Positions 24,226 to 33,206 of a stretch of 64,000 nucleotides of DNA are shown here, piece by piece. The stretch is from assembly GCF_030646165.1 (NCBI RefSeq), contig NZ_JAUTDO010000006.1, forward strand, positions 62,001-126,000, given 5' to 3'. Both the position numbers and the translations under genes were made by a program. Positions within the stretch are counted from its first letter, which is position 1. The number at the start of each line of letters is the position of its first letter. Origin of the DNA: Conexibacter sp. CPCC 206217 (GTDB lineage Bacteria > Actinomycetota > Thermoleophilia > Solirubrobacterales > Solirubrobacteraceae). The notes beneath the pieces were generated by a model. That model was not told where the DNA came from. It searched no databases and worked only from the letters and a program-made list of their open reading frames with translations.

Positions 24226-25890
24226 ATGCAATCCGCCGAGCCCGCCGCGGCCGCAGACGCCGCGGCCAGCGCCGCCGCGCCCACTGACGCCGCGCCGGGC
24301 GCCGCAGCCGACACCGCGCCGACCGGCTGGGAGCCCGAGCTGGAGGAGATGCGCCGGCGCGAGCAGCTGGCCGCGCGGATGGGCGGCGAGGAGCGCGTCG
24401 CGCGGCAGCACGCGTCCGGCCGCCTGACCGTGCGCGAGCGGCTGGAGCTGCTGCTCGACCCCGGCACATGGCGCGAGACCGGCGGCCTGGCGGGCGTCGG
24501 CAGCTACGACGACGACGGCCGCCTCGTCGAGTTCGCGCCCTCGACGATGGTCGTCGGGCAGGGCGAGGTCGACGGCAGCGCGGTGGTCGTGCAGGGCGAC
24601 GACTTCACCGTCAAGGGCGGCGCCGGCGACGACGCCGTCTGGCGCCGTATGACGTGGGCCGAGCGCGCCGCGCACGACCTGCGCCGCCCGCTCGTGCGGC
24701 TCGTCGACGGCACGGGCGGCGGCGGCAGCGTCAAGACGCTCGCGTCCGCCGGCTACGCCGCCTTCCCGTCGCTGGCGGGCGGCGACCTCGCGATCGCCAA
24801 CCTCAGCCGCGTCCCGGTCGTCGCGGCCGCGCTCGGTCCCTGCGCGGGCCTCGGTGCCGCACGCGTCGTGCAGAGCCACTTCAGCGTGATCGTGCGCGGC
24901 ACCGCGCAGCTGTTCATCGCCGGGCCGCCCGTCGTCGCGTGGGCGATGAGCGAGCGGCCCGACAAGGAGGAGCTGGGCGGCGCGCGCGCTCAGGTGAAGG
25001 CGGGCGCCGTCGACAACGAGGCCGCGAACGAGGAGGACGCGATGGCGCAGCTGAAGCGCTTCCTCTCCTACCTGCCGCCGAACGTCTGGACGGCTCCGCC
25101 GGTCCACGCCGCGACGGATCCGGTCGACCGCCGCGAGGAGGAGCTGCTGTCGATCGTCCCGCGCGACGAGCGGCGCACGTACAAGATGCGGCGGATCGTC
25201 GAGCTGGTCTTCGACCGCGGCAGCGTGTTCGAGCTGGGCGCGCGCTTCGGCCGCTCGACGATCACGGCGCTGGCGCGCCTCGACGGCAAGCCGGTCGGCG
25301 TGATCGCGTCGGACCCGACGCACTACGGCGGCGGCCTGACCGCGTCGGCGGCCGAGAAGCAGACGCGGTTCGTCGACATGTGCGACCAGTTCCGCCTCCC
25401 GGTCGTCAACCTCGTCGACCAGCCCGGCTTCGTCGTCGGCACGGAGTCCGAGCGCGCCGGCACGATGCGCCGCGGGTCGCGCCTGATCGCGGCCGTGATG
25501 CAGGCGCGCACGCCGTGGTGCTCGATCATCGTGCGCAAGTGCTTCGGGATCGCGGGTGCCGCGCACGGCGACGGCTCGCGGCTGAACCTGCGCTACGCGT
25601 GGCCGAGCGGCAGCTGGGGCTCGCTGCCGATCGCCGGCGGGCTGGAGGCGGCCTACCGGCGCGAGCTGGAGGCGGCCGAGGACCCGGTCGCGCTGCGCGC
25701 CGAGATCGAGGCGCACCTGCGCGCCGTCACCTCGCCCTTCCGCACCGCGGAGCGCTTCTCGATCGAGCACGTGATCGATCCGCGCGACACGCGCCGGCAG
25801 CTGTGCCTGTGGGCCGCGCAGGCGTACGACATCGTGCGCCAGGACGTGGTCAGCGAGGAGCCGATCCGCCGCCGCGGGCTGCGGCCGTGA
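24226..25890 (+). CDS. Acyl-CoA carboxylase beta subunit (carboxyltransferase)
   Basis: A 554-residue carboxyltransferase of the PccB/AccD type, moving CO2 from biotin to an acyl-CoA. After an Ala-rich N-terminal extension (about 1-35), the two crotonase-like halves are visible: 'GDDFTVKGGA' and 'GPCAGLGAA' in the first, and 'VVNLVDQPGFVVGTESE' with 'GIAGAAHG' in the second. It is divergent from a biotin-carrier gene. The substrate could be propionyl-, geranyl- or another branched acyl-CoA; it is not the standard housekeeping subunit by context. The alpha (biotin carboxylase) subunit must come from elsewhere in the genome. Confidence 0.9.
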   Translation: MQSAEPAAAADAAASAAAPTDAAPGAAADTAPTGWEPELEEMRRREQLAARMGGEERVARQHASGRLTVRERLELLLDPGTWRETGGLAGVGSYDDDGRLVEFAPSTMVVGQGEVDGSAVVVQGDDFTVKGGAGDDAVWRRMTWAERAAHDLRRPLVRLVDGTGGGGSVKTLASAGYAAFPSLAGGDLAIANLSRVPVVAAALGPCAGLGAARVVQSHFSVIVRGTAQLFIAGPPVVAWAMSERPDKEELGGARAQVKAGAVDNEAANEEDAMAQLKRFLSYLPPNVWTAPPVHAATDPVDRREEELLSIVPRDERRTYKMRRIVELVFDRGSVFELGARFGRSTITALARLDGKPVGVIASDPTHYGGGLTASAAEKQTRFVDMCDQFRLPVVNLVDQPGFVVGTESERAGTMRRGSRLIAAVMQARTPWCSIIVRKCFGIAGAAHGDGSRLNLRYAWPSGSWGSLPIAGGLEAAYRRELEAAEDPVALRAEIEAHLRAVTSPFRTAERFSIEHVIDPRDTRRQLCLWAAQAYDIVRQDVVSEEPIRRRGLRP

Positions 25891-25954
25891 TCGTAGAAGT
25901 CGACAACGCGTGCGGGCGCGCGCCGCCCGCACGCGCCCGGGCCGCGGATAGCTT
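25890..25954 (+). promoter_or_regulatory. Regulon promoter C
   Basis: ATCGT-N8-ACAAC (25890-25907) matches the shared palindrome at 8 of 10 positions. TAGCTT (25949-25954) is centred exactly 53 bp downstream and would start transcription of the MaoC/acyl-CoA dehydrogenase operon from 26009. Confidence 0.62.
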
Positions 25955-26008
25955 CGGCTCAGTCAATGCTCGCCCCGCACGGCGAGCGCACCGCCGCAAC
26001 GGAGAGAG

Positions 26009-26506
26009 ATGGCTGACGACACGCACGGCACGGCCGAGGCAGCGCCTCGCCTGTGGGCCAAGGGACGACGGTGGGAGGACTTCACCGTCGGCGAGCGCTT
26101 CGAGCACCACTGGGGCCGCACGCTCTGGCACGCGGACAACGCGCTCTTCAGCACGACGACGCTGTCGTGGCTGCCGCTGCACCTGAACGAGGCGTACGCG
26201 CGCGAACAGGGCCACGAGACGGTGACGCTGCATCCGCTGCTGCTCTTCTGCACGGTCCTCGGCATGTCGGTCGAGGACCTCAGCGAGAGCGGCGGGGCGT
26301 TCCTCGGCGTCGACGACCTGCGCTTCGCGCGGCCCGCCTACCCGGGCACGACCGTGCGCGCGCGCAGCACCGTGCTGTCCAAGCGCGCGTCCGGCTCGCG
26401 CCCGACGCAGGGCATCGTCACGTGGCGCACCGAGGGGGTCGACCAGGACGGTCGCCTGCTGCTCGAGTTCGAGCGCACCAATCTGATTCTGAGAAGGGAC
26501 GGCTGA
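26009..26506 (+). CDS. MaoC-family hydratase (mesaconyl-CoA hydratase-like half)
   Basis: A 165-residue hot-dog protein opening 'RWEDFTVGERFEHHWGRTLW', which resembles the start of MaoC/mesaconyl-CoA hydratases, with 'STTTLSWLPLHLNEAYA' in the active-site helix region. It probably hydrates an unsaturated acyl-CoA. A second MaoC gene two positions downstream (27663) may form a heterodimer with it, matching the two halves of fused mesaconyl-CoA hydratases. GGAGAGAG precedes the ATG. The stop overlaps the next ATG (TGATG). Confidence 0.83.
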   Translation: MADDTHGTAEAAPRLWAKGRRWEDFTVGERFEHHWGRTLWHADNALFSTTTLSWLPLHLNEAYAREQGHETVTLHPLLLFCTVLGMSVEDLSESGGAFLGVDDLRFARPAYPGTTVRARSTVLSKRASGSRPTQGIVTWRTEGVDQDGRLLLEFERTNLILRRDG

Positions 26507-27666
26507 TGGCATCGGCGTTGCTGTCGCGCGAGCGCGCGAACCTGATCGCGGAGGCGCGCGAGTTCACGCGCGAGGAGGTGCTGCCCGTCGCCGGGCCGCT
26601 CGACAGCGCTCAGAAGGACATCCCCGACGAGCTGATGGACAAGCTCGCCGAGCGCGGCTACTTCGGCATCATCATCCCCAGAGACCACGGCGGGATGGGC
26701 CACGGGGTCTTCGAGTACTGCATCATCAGCGAGGAGATCTCGCGCGTCTGGATGAGCGCCGCGAGCGTGCTCGCGCGCGCCCAGGGGATGGGCACCGCCG
26801 TCAGGGACGCGGAGTGGCGCGAGGAGCTGATGCGCAGAGCCGCGGCGGGCAGATGGATCGCCGGCGCGGCGCTGTCGGAGGCCAACGCCGGCTCCGACCT
26901 CGCGGGCGTCGCCACGAGCGCGGTGCGCGACGGCGACGACTACGTCGTCAACGGCGAGAAGAAGTGGTGCGGGATGGCGAAGGTCGCCGACTTCATCATG
27001 CTGCTCGCGCGCACCGGCGAGGAGCGCATCAAGGGGCTCGACACGTTCATCCTCCCCAAGCCGCGCCACACGCTGCCCGACGGCGTCACCGGCGAGGTGC
27101 TGCCGAAGATCGGCTACCACGGCATCACCTCGTGGGAGCTGACGCTGACCGACGTGCGCGTCCCGGCCGCCAACATCCTGATGCAGGGCGATCAGACCGG
27201 CACCGGCTTCTACGACATGGTGAGAATGCTGAACCGCGCGCGCATCCACACGGCGGCGCGCTCGGTCGGCGCCGCGCAGGGCGCGCTCGACGAGGCGACC
27301 GAATACGCCAAGGGCCGCAGGCAGTTCGGCAAGGCGATCAGCGAGTTCCAGGCGATCCAGTTCAAGCTCGCCGACATGGCGACCGAGATCGAGGCCGCGC
27401 GGCAGCTCTACTACTACGCCGCCGAGCTGCTCGACGCGGGTGAGCGCTGCGAGAAGGAGTGCTCGATGGCGAAGCTGTTCGCCAGCGAGATGAGCGAGCG
27501 CGTCACGAGCGAGGCGCTGCAGATCCTCGGCGGCAACGGCTACACGACGCGCTACTCGGTCGAGCGCCACTGGCGCGACGCGCGCCTGACGAAGATCTTC
27601 GAGGGCACCTCGGAGATCCAGAAGGTGATCATCAGCCGCAGACATCTGGCGGAGGCGGCGGCGTGA
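26506..27666 (+). CDS. Acyl-CoA dehydrogenase
   Basis: A 386-residue FAD enzyme of the acyl-CoA dehydrogenase family, forming an alpha-beta double bond. Motifs include 'AALSEANAGSDLAGVAT', 'RRQFGKAISEFQAIQFKLAD' and the C-terminal 'QILGGNGYTTRYSVERHWRD' with 'IFEGTSEIQ', whose Glu is the usual catalytic base position. It overlaps the genes on both sides and lies between two MaoC genes, consistent with oxidation followed by hydration. A methylsuccinyl-CoA-type substrate would fit the neighbours but is inference. Confidence 0.93.
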   Translation: MASALLSRERANLIAEAREFTREEVLPVAGPLDSAQKDIPDELMDKLAERGYFGIIIPRDHGGMGHGVFEYCIISEEISRVWMSAASVLARAQGMGTAVRDAEWREELMRRAAAGRWIAGAALSEANAGSDLAGVATSAVRDGDDYVVNGEKKWCGMAKVADFIMLLARTGEERIKGLDTFILPKPRHTLPDGVTGEVLPKIGYHGITSWELTLTDVRVPAANILMQGDQTGTGFYDMVRMLNRARIHTAARSVGAAQGALDEATEYAKGRRQFGKAISEFQAIQFKLADMATEIEAARQLYYYAAELLDAGERCEKECSMAKLFASEMSERVTSEALQILGGNGYTTRYSVERHWRDARLTKIFEGTSEIQKVIISRRHLAEAAA

Positions 27667-28130
27667 GCAGCCTCGTCGGTCATGACAACTTCTTCGAGGA
27701 CTTCGTCGTCGGCGACCGCTTTCGCCACGCGCGCGGCAAGACCGTCACGGAGCTGGAGACGATGACGCTCGCGCAGCTGGTGATGAACACCTCCGACGGG
27801 CACTTCAACGCCGACAGAATGCAGCACAGCGAGTTCGGCGCGCCGCTCGCGTTCGGCGGCGTCGTGGCGGCGATCGTCTACGGGCTCGCCAGCCAGGACA
27901 CCGCCGAGCAGGCGATCGAGGAGCTGGGCTTCGAGCGCATCCGCTTCCCGCGCCCGACCGTCACCGGCGACACGCTGTACGCGCAGACCGAGGTGCTGGA
28001 GCGCGAGGAGCGCGACGACGCCAGCGGCACCGTGCGCTTCCGCCATCTCGGCCTCAACGCCGACGGCGAGACGGTCTGCGAGCTGGAGCGCCGCGTGCTG
28101 CTGCGGCGACGGCCGAGGGAGGGGACATGA
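27663..28130 (+). CDS. MaoC-family hydratase, second copy
   Basis: A 155-residue hot-dog protein ('NFFEDFVVGDRFRHARGKTV', then 'MNTSDGHFNADRMQHSEFGA' and 'AFGGVVAAIVYGLA'). The D-x-x-x-x-N/H active-site arrangement and the G-x-x-V segment are MaoC-like. The GTG start overlaps the dehydrogenase stop (GTGA). Its pairing with the 26009 protein is suggested by position. It would hydrate the enoyl-CoA made by the dehydrogenase between them. Confidence 0.84.
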   Translation: MSSLVGHDNFFEDFVVGDRFRHARGKTVTELETMTLAQLVMNTSDGHFNADRMQHSEFGAPLAFGGVVAAIVYGLASQDTAEQAIEELGFERIRFPRPTVTGDTLYAQTEVLEREERDDASGTVRFRHLGLNADGETVCELERRVLLRRRPREGT

Positions 28131-29437
28131 CCGGACCGCTGCAGGGCGTGCGCGTGATCGACCTGACACATGCGCTCGCGGGGCCCTACGGGACGATGCT
28201 GCTGGCCGACCTCGGCGCCGACGTCGTCAAGGTCGAGCCGCCGCAGGGCGACCTCGCGCGCGGGCTCGGCCCGTACCGCGACGACGACGAGCAGCACGCC
28301 TACGGCGGCCTCTTCCAGAGCGTCAACCGCGGCAAGCGCAGCATCGTGCTCGACCTCAAGACGGCCGAGGGGATCGACACGCTGCTGGCGCTCGTGTCGG
28401 AGGCGGAGGTGCTGGTCGAGAGCTTCAGCGTCGGCGTGATGGAGCGGCTCGGCGTCGCCTACGAACGGCTGCGCGGGATCAACCCGCGGCTCGTGTACGC
28501 CTCCACGCGCGGCTTCGGCGACCCGCGCACGGGCGAGTCGCCGTACGCCGCGTGGCCGGTCGACGACGTCGTGCTGCAGGCGATCGCGGGGCCGCTCGGG
28601 ATCGCCGCGGCGTCCGCATCCGCCGCCGGCGACGACGCGGGCGAGCCGCCGGCCGAGACGGGCCTGCGGATCGCCGACATCTTCCCGGGCACGCTGACGG
28701 CGCTCGGCGTCGTCTCGGCCGTCCTGCACGCGCGCAAGACCGGCCAGGGGCAGTACGTCGACGTCGCGATGTACGACGGCGTGCTGTCGCTCTGCGAGCG
28801 GCTCGTCTACGAGCACTCCTACGGCGCGGCGGCCGGCGGCGGCGCGCGCGACGGGGACGGCAACGGCGGCGCGCGCGGCGGGGACGGCGACGGCGAGGCC
28901 GACGCGACCGACGGCGCGCCGATCGACGTCTCCGACGACGGGGAGCTGGGCGTGCTGCCGGCGAAGGACGGCTGGATCGCGCTGGCCGCGCCGACGCGCG
29001 ACAGCTGGCGGCGGCTGTGCGAGCTGATCGAGCGGCCCGACCTCGTCGACGACGAGCGCTTCGCCACGAAGCGACGGCGGCGCGGCCGCCGCGACCAGGT
29101 GCGCGCGCAGCTGAGCGAGTGGACGCGGCCGCGCACGCGGCGCGAGATCCTGCAGCGGCTCGGCGGCGAGGTGCCGGCGGCGCCCGTCAACAGCGCCGCC
29201 GACATCTTCGCCGACGAGCACCCGCGCCGCCGCGGGATGCTGCTCAGCGTCCCGCACCCCGGCTGCCCTGAGCCCGTCGTGATCGCCGGGCAGCCGATCA
29301 AGTTCACCGCGACGCCGTCGGAGCTCGGGCGGCGCGCCCCGCTGCTGGACGAGCACGGCGACGAGATCCGCTGCGAGCTCGCGCCCGACCAAGGCGCGCA
29401 GCTCGACGCGCGCGTCACCGGACTGGAGACCATCTGA
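28127..29437 (+). CDS. CaiB/BaiF-type CoA-transferase, with acidic Gly-rich insertion
   Basis: A 436-residue family III CoA-transferase, moving CoA between carboxylic acids. Signature segments are 'GVRVIDLTHALAGPYGTMLL', 'ADLGADVVKVEPPQGD', 'NRGKRSIVLDLK' and 'GQYVDVAMYDGVLSL', where the Asp is the catalytic aspartate. Compared with the paralogue at 48852 it carries a Gly/Asp-rich insertion of about 25 residues (near 240-270). Start and stop overlap both neighbours. It probably activates the pathway acid; mesaconate or a similar diacid would fit the surroundings. Confidence 0.92.
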   Translation: MTGPLQGVRVIDLTHALAGPYGTMLLADLGADVVKVEPPQGDLARGLGPYRDDDEQHAYGGLFQSVNRGKRSIVLDLKTAEGIDTLLALVSEAEVLVESFSVGVMERLGVAYERLRGINPRLVYASTRGFGDPRTGESPYAAWPVDDVVLQAIAGPLGIAAASASAAGDDAGEPPAETGLRIADIFPGTLTALGVVSAVLHARKTGQGQYVDVAMYDGVLSLCERLVYEHSYGAAAGGGARDGDGNGGARGGDGDGEADATDGAPIDVSDDGELGVLPAKDGWIALAAPTRDSWRRLCELIERPDLVDDERFATKRRRRGRRDQVRAQLSEWTRPRTRREILQRLGGEVPAAPVNSAADIFADEHPRRRGMLLSVPHPGCPEPVVIAGQPIKFTATPSELGRRAPLLDEHGDEIRCELAPDQGAQLDARVTGLETI

Positions 29438-30882
29438 TGACCGACACCCAGGCGCTGACGCGCTACGACGCGTTCGTCGACGGGGGCTGGCGCCCCGCCG
29501 GCGACGGCGAGACGATCGCCTCACTGGACCCCGCGACCGGCGAGCCGTTCGCCGCGGTCGCCGCGTACTCCGCCGACGACGTCGACGTCGCGGTGCGCGG
29601 CGCCGACGCCGCCTTCCCGACCTGGCGCGACACGCTCCCGGCCGAGCGCGGCCGCGTGCTGACGCGGATCGCGCAGCGGATCGAGCAGGAGCTGGACCTG
29701 CTGGTCGAGCTGGAGACGCGCGAGGTCGGCAAGCCGCGCATGACGGCCGTCAACGAGATCCGCGGCGCGGCGCGCTACTTCGAGTACTACGGCGGCATGG
29801 TCGACAAGCTGCAGGGCGAGACGATCCCGCTGGGGGAGGGCTACGTCTCGTACACGCGCCGCGAGCCGTACGGCGTCGTCGGCGCGATCATCCCCTGGAA
29901 CGGCCCGCTGAACCAGGCGGCGCGCAGCATCGCGCCGGCGCTCGCGGTCGGCAACGCCGTCGTCGCCAAGCCGGCGGAGCAGACCTCGATCAGCTGCCTG
30001 GAGCTGGCCCGGATCGCGGTCGACTGCGGCCTGCCGGCCGGCGTCCTCAACGTCGTGCCGGGCTACGGCGCGGTCGCCGGCACCGCGCTCGTCGCGCACC
30101 CGCGCGTGCGCAAGGTCGTCTTCACCGGCTCGGTCGCGACCGGCCGGCGCGTCGCCGCGGCCGCCGGCGAGCGGCTGATCCCGGTCACGCTCGAGCTGGG
30201 CGGCAAGTCGGCCAACATCGTCTTCGCCGACGCCGACCTCGACGTCGCCGTGCGCAGCGCGTGGAGAGTGATCAACCTCAATTCGGGCCAGATCTGCTCG
30301 ACCGGCTCGCGTCTGCTCGTGCAGGACGAGATCCACGACGAGGTCGTCGAGCGGCTCGTCGAGCTGAACCGCGGGCTGCGGATCGGGCCGACCGGCGAGG
30401 ATCCCGACATCGGTCCGCTGGCGACCGCCGAGCACCGCGACAAGGTCGTCTCGTACCTCGAGATCGCCGAGCGGGACGGCGCGAGCGTCGTGAGCGGCGG
30501 GGTGCCGGAGCAGCTGCCGCAGGCCGGGGCGTTCGTGCGCCCGACGATCTTCACCGGCGTCACCAACGACATGCGCGTCGCGCGCGAGGAGATCTTCGGC
30601 CCGTTCCTGTCGGTGCTGCGCTTCCGCGACGAGGAGGAGGCGCTGGCGATCGCCAACGACAGCGACTACGGCCTCGTCGCCGGCCTGTGGACGCGCGACC
30701 TGTCGCGCGCGCACCGGATGGCGGCGCGGCTGGAGGTCGGGCAGGTGTTCGTCAACGAGTACCTCGCGGGCGGCGTCGAGACGCCCTTCGGGGGCGTCAA
30801 GGACAGCGGCTTCGGACGCGAGAAGGGCATCGAGGGCGCGCTCGCGTACACGCACGTCAAGACGGTGATCGTGAGGCTCTGA
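29437..30882 (+). CDS. Aldehyde dehydrogenase
   Basis: A 481-residue NAD(P)-dependent aldehyde dehydrogenase with Glu253 in 'VTLELGGKSAN' and the nucleophile Cys287 in 'NSGQICSTGSRL', plus 'EEIFGPFLSVLRF' and 'PFGGVKDSGFGREKG'. The ATG overlaps the preceding stop by one base. It would oxidise an aldehyde intermediate to the acid that the CoA-transferase then activates. Substrate unknown. Confidence 0.95.
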   Translation: MTDTQALTRYDAFVDGGWRPAGDGETIASLDPATGEPFAAVAAYSADDVDVAVRGADAAFPTWRDTLPAERGRVLTRIAQRIEQELDLLVELETREVGKPRMTAVNEIRGAARYFEYYGGMVDKLQGETIPLGEGYVSYTRREPYGVVGAIIPWNGPLNQAARSIAPALAVGNAVVAKPAEQTSISCLELARIAVDCGLPAGVLNVVPGYGAVAGTALVAHPRVRKVVFTGSVATGRRVAAAAGERLIPVTLELGGKSANIVFADADLDVAVRSAWRVINLNSGQICSTGSRLLVQDEIHDEVVERLVELNRGLRIGPTGEDPDIGPLATAEHRDKVVSYLEIAERDGASVVSGGVPEQLPQAGAFVRPTIFTGVTNDMRVAREEIFGPFLSVLRFRDEEEALAIANDSDYGLVAGLWTRDLSRAHRMAARLEVGQVFVNEYLAGGVETPFGGVKDSGFGREKGIEGALAYTHVKTVIVRL

Positions 30883-30915
30883 GGCCTCGTCACGGAGAGA
30901 GAGGAGACGAGAGCG

Positions 30916-31305
30916 ATGACAGTCAAGCTGCCGTGTGCGGCGACCCGCGCCGCGCTGAACGAGGACCCGGAGTTCCTCATCAACGCGCGCCTCTGGAACG
31001 TCGGCATGAAGCTGCGCGTCGGCGAACAGGCGTACCTCGTGCAGATCGAGGATGGGAAGGTCGCGCGCTTCACCGACGAGCCGGACCAGTTCGACACCTG
31101 GACGATCTCGATCGGCGGGCCGGAGGACGGTTGGGAGAAGCTGCTCGAGCCGGTCCCGCCGCCGTTCTACCAGGACTTCTTCGGCGCCTTCTTCCGCCAC
31201 GACTTCGAGATGGGCGGTGACCTCGCGTCGCTGTACGCGTCCTACGGCGCCGTGCGGCGGCTGCTCGAGGTGCTGCGCGAGACCCACAACCTTCAGGAGG
31301 CCTGA
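30916..31305 (+). CDS. Small protein, possibly SCP2-like
   Basis: A 129-residue soluble protein not confidently recognised. The pattern 'RLWNVGMKLRVGEQAYLVQI', 'DGKVARFTDEP', 'DTWTISIGGPEDGWEKLL' and a C-terminal helix 'ASYGAVRRLLEVLRE' suggests an SCP2-type lipid-binding fold. There is no signal peptide, membrane segment or obvious catalytic motif. It has strong purine-rich ribosome sites and sits between aldehyde dehydrogenase and hydrolase genes, so it may bind a hydrophobic intermediate. Confidence 0.5.
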   Translation: MTVKLPCAATRAALNEDPEFLINARLWNVGMKLRVGEQAYLVQIEDGKVARFTDEPDQFDTWTISIGGPEDGWEKLLEPVPPPFYQDFFGAFFRHDFEMGGDLASLYASYGAVRRLLEVLRETHNLQEA

Positions 31306-31309
31306 CGCG

Positions 31310-32185
31310 ATGGCCCGCTTCGCCGACGTCAGCGGACGCTACGTCTACCTCGAGCTGCAGGGCGTCGAGTACCGCGTCTACTTCGAGCAGGCCGGCAGCG
31401 GGATCCCGCTGCTGTGCCAGCACACCGCTGGCGCCGACGGACGCCAGTGGCGCCACCTGCTCGAGGATCCCGAGATCACCTCGCGCTTCCGCGTGATCGC
31501 GGCCGACCTGCCCTACCACGGCAAGTCGCTGCCGCCGACCTCGCTGGAGTGGTGGAAGCAGGAGTACGCGCTGACGCAGGCGTTCTTCATGGAGTACACG
31601 GTCGCGCTGGCGCACGCGCTGGAGCTGGAGGACCCGGTCTTCATCGGCTGCTCGATGGGCGGTCACCTCGCGCCCGACCTCGCGCTGCACCATCCGGACG
31701 AGTTCCGCGCGGTGATCGGCGTCGAGGCGGCGATGAACAGCCACGGCGCCGACGGGCTGATGCAGTGGTACTTCCACCCGCACATCTCGAACACGTTCAA
31801 GGCGGAGCACATGCACACCGTCTGCGCGCCGCAGAGCCCCGAGGCGTACCGCCGCGAGACGGGCTACCTCTACAGCCAGGGAGCGCCGCAGGCGTTCAAG
31901 GGCGACCTCGCCTACTACCTCGTCGAGCACGACGTGACGCACACGGCGAAGGAGATCGACACCTCGAAGGTCGCCGTCCACATCCTCAACGGCGAGTACG
32001 ACTACTCCGCCGCGCCCGCGGACGGGCGCGAGCTGGCGGACGCGATCGAGGGCGCGACGTTCGTCGAGATGAAGGGCATCGGCCACTTCCCGATGTCGGA
32101 GAACCCAGAGGTCTTCAAGCGCTACCTGCTGCCCGTGCTCGACCAGATCGAGTCGGCCCAGCCGGCGCGCGCCGCCGCCCGCTGA
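31310..32185 (+). CDS. Alpha/beta hydrolase
   Basis: A 291-residue alpha/beta hydrolase with nucleophile Ser115 in 'GCSMGG', an acid in 'NGEYDYS' and a late 'GIGHFPMSE' histidine. The sequence 'LLCQHTAGADGRQWRHLL' resembles C-C or ester hydrolases of catabolic clusters. AGGAGG precedes the ATG. It could open a ring or cleave an ester early in the pathway. Substrate unknown. Confidence 0.88.
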   Translation: MARFADVSGRYVYLELQGVEYRVYFEQAGSGIPLLCQHTAGADGRQWRHLLEDPEITSRFRVIAADLPYHGKSLPPTSLEWWKQEYALTQAFFMEYTVALAHALELEDPVFIGCSMGGHLAPDLALHHPDEFRAVIGVEAAMNSHGADGLMQWYFHPHISNTFKAEHMHTVCAPQSPEAYRRETGYLYSQGAPQAFKGDLAYYLVEHDVTHTAKEIDTSKVAVHILNGEYDYSAAPADGRELADAIEGATFVEMKGIGHFPMSENPEVFKRYLLPVLDQIESAQPARAAAR

Positions 32186-32218
32186 GGGCGCGGCGACGAC
32201 ATCCGCAGAAAGGCATCG

Positions 32219-33172
32219 ATGACCCAGACCCAGGACAGCGCCGTGGCGATCCGCAAGCGCCGCTTGCGCCGCTCGGAGCTTGCGACGCCCGCCTCCAACG
32301 AGCGCATGATCGCCTCCGCCGCGGCCGGCGACGCCGACCTCGTCTTCCTCGACATGGAGGACGCCGTCGCGCCGTCGGAGAAGGTGAGCTGCCGCGCGAA
32401 GGTCAGCGAGGCGATGCGCACGCTCGACTGGGGCGGCAAGGTGCGCGCCGCGCGCATCAACGCGCTCTCGACGCCGTGGGGGCACGACGACGTGCGTCAC
32501 CTGATCGCCGAGTGCGGCAACGAGCTGGACGTGATCGTCGTGCCGAAGGCCGAGACGGCCGCCGACGTGCACGAGCTGGAGCAGCTGGTGACGCAGCTCG
32601 AGCGCGAGCACGGGATCGAGCAGCCGCTCGGCTTCGAGTTCCTGATCGAGGACGTGCGCGCGCTGATCAACTGCGAGCAGATCGCGACCGCGAGCCCGCG
32701 GATGGAGGCGATCATCTTCGGCGTCGGCGACCTCGCCGCCTCGCAGGGGATGCGCCTGTTCGAGTTCGACGGCGCCAACGACGCCTTCGGCGGCGACCCG
32801 CTCGCGTACGCGCGCACGAAGATCGTCGTCGCGGCGCGCGCGGCCGGGATCGACGCGATCGACTGCCCGTTCGGCAACTACAACGACCCCGAGACCTATC
32901 GCATCCAGGCCGGACGCGCGGCCGTCCTCGGTGCCGTCGGCAAGTGGGCGATCCATCCGTCGCAGATCCCGCTCGCGCACGCGGCGTTCACGCCGCCGGC
33001 GCCGCAGGTCGCGCGGGCGCGGCGGCTGATCGAGGCGATCGCCGAGGCGGAGGCGAAGGGCCTCGGCGCGGTCACGGTCGACGGCGAGATGGTCGACATC
33101 GCGTCGGCCAAGATCATGCAGAGCATCGTCGACTTCGACGACCTGATCGCCGCGCGGGCGCGAGCCGAATAG
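32219..33172 (+). CDS. HpcH/HpaI (CitE-like) aldolase, malyl-CoA/beta-methylmalyl-CoA lyase type
   Basis: A 317-residue TIM-barrel lyase with 'ELATPASNERMI', 'LVFLDMEDAVAPSEKV' (metal/CoA region), 'FLIEDVRALINCEQIA', 'IIFGVGDLAASQG' and 'KWAIHPSQIPLA'. This layout is that of L-malyl-CoA/beta-methylmalyl-CoA lyases, which split the 3-hydroxyacyl-CoA into glyoxylate plus acetyl- or propionyl-CoA. With the MaoC pair it could complete a mesaconyl-CoA to glyoxylate plus propionyl-CoA sequence, feeding malate synthase at 17.7 kb. Citryl-CoA lyase-like or citramalyl-CoA lyase activity is the alternative. Confidence 0.87.
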   Translation: MTQTQDSAVAIRKRRLRRSELATPASNERMIASAAAGDADLVFLDMEDAVAPSEKVSCRAKVSEAMRTLDWGGKVRAARINALSTPWGHDDVRHLIAECGNELDVIVVPKAETAADVHELEQLVTQLEREHGIEQPLGFEFLIEDVRALINCEQIATASPRMEAIIFGVGDLAASQGMRLFEFDGANDAFGGDPLAYARTKIVVAARAAGIDAIDCPFGNYNDPETYRIQAGRAAVLGAVGKWAIHPSQIPLAHAAFTPPAPQVARARRLIEAIAEAEAKGLGAVTVDGEMVDIASAKIMQSIVDFDDLIAARARAE

Positions 33173-33206
33173 GGCGCGAGGACGGCGCACGGTGGAGGAG
33201 AGAGCG

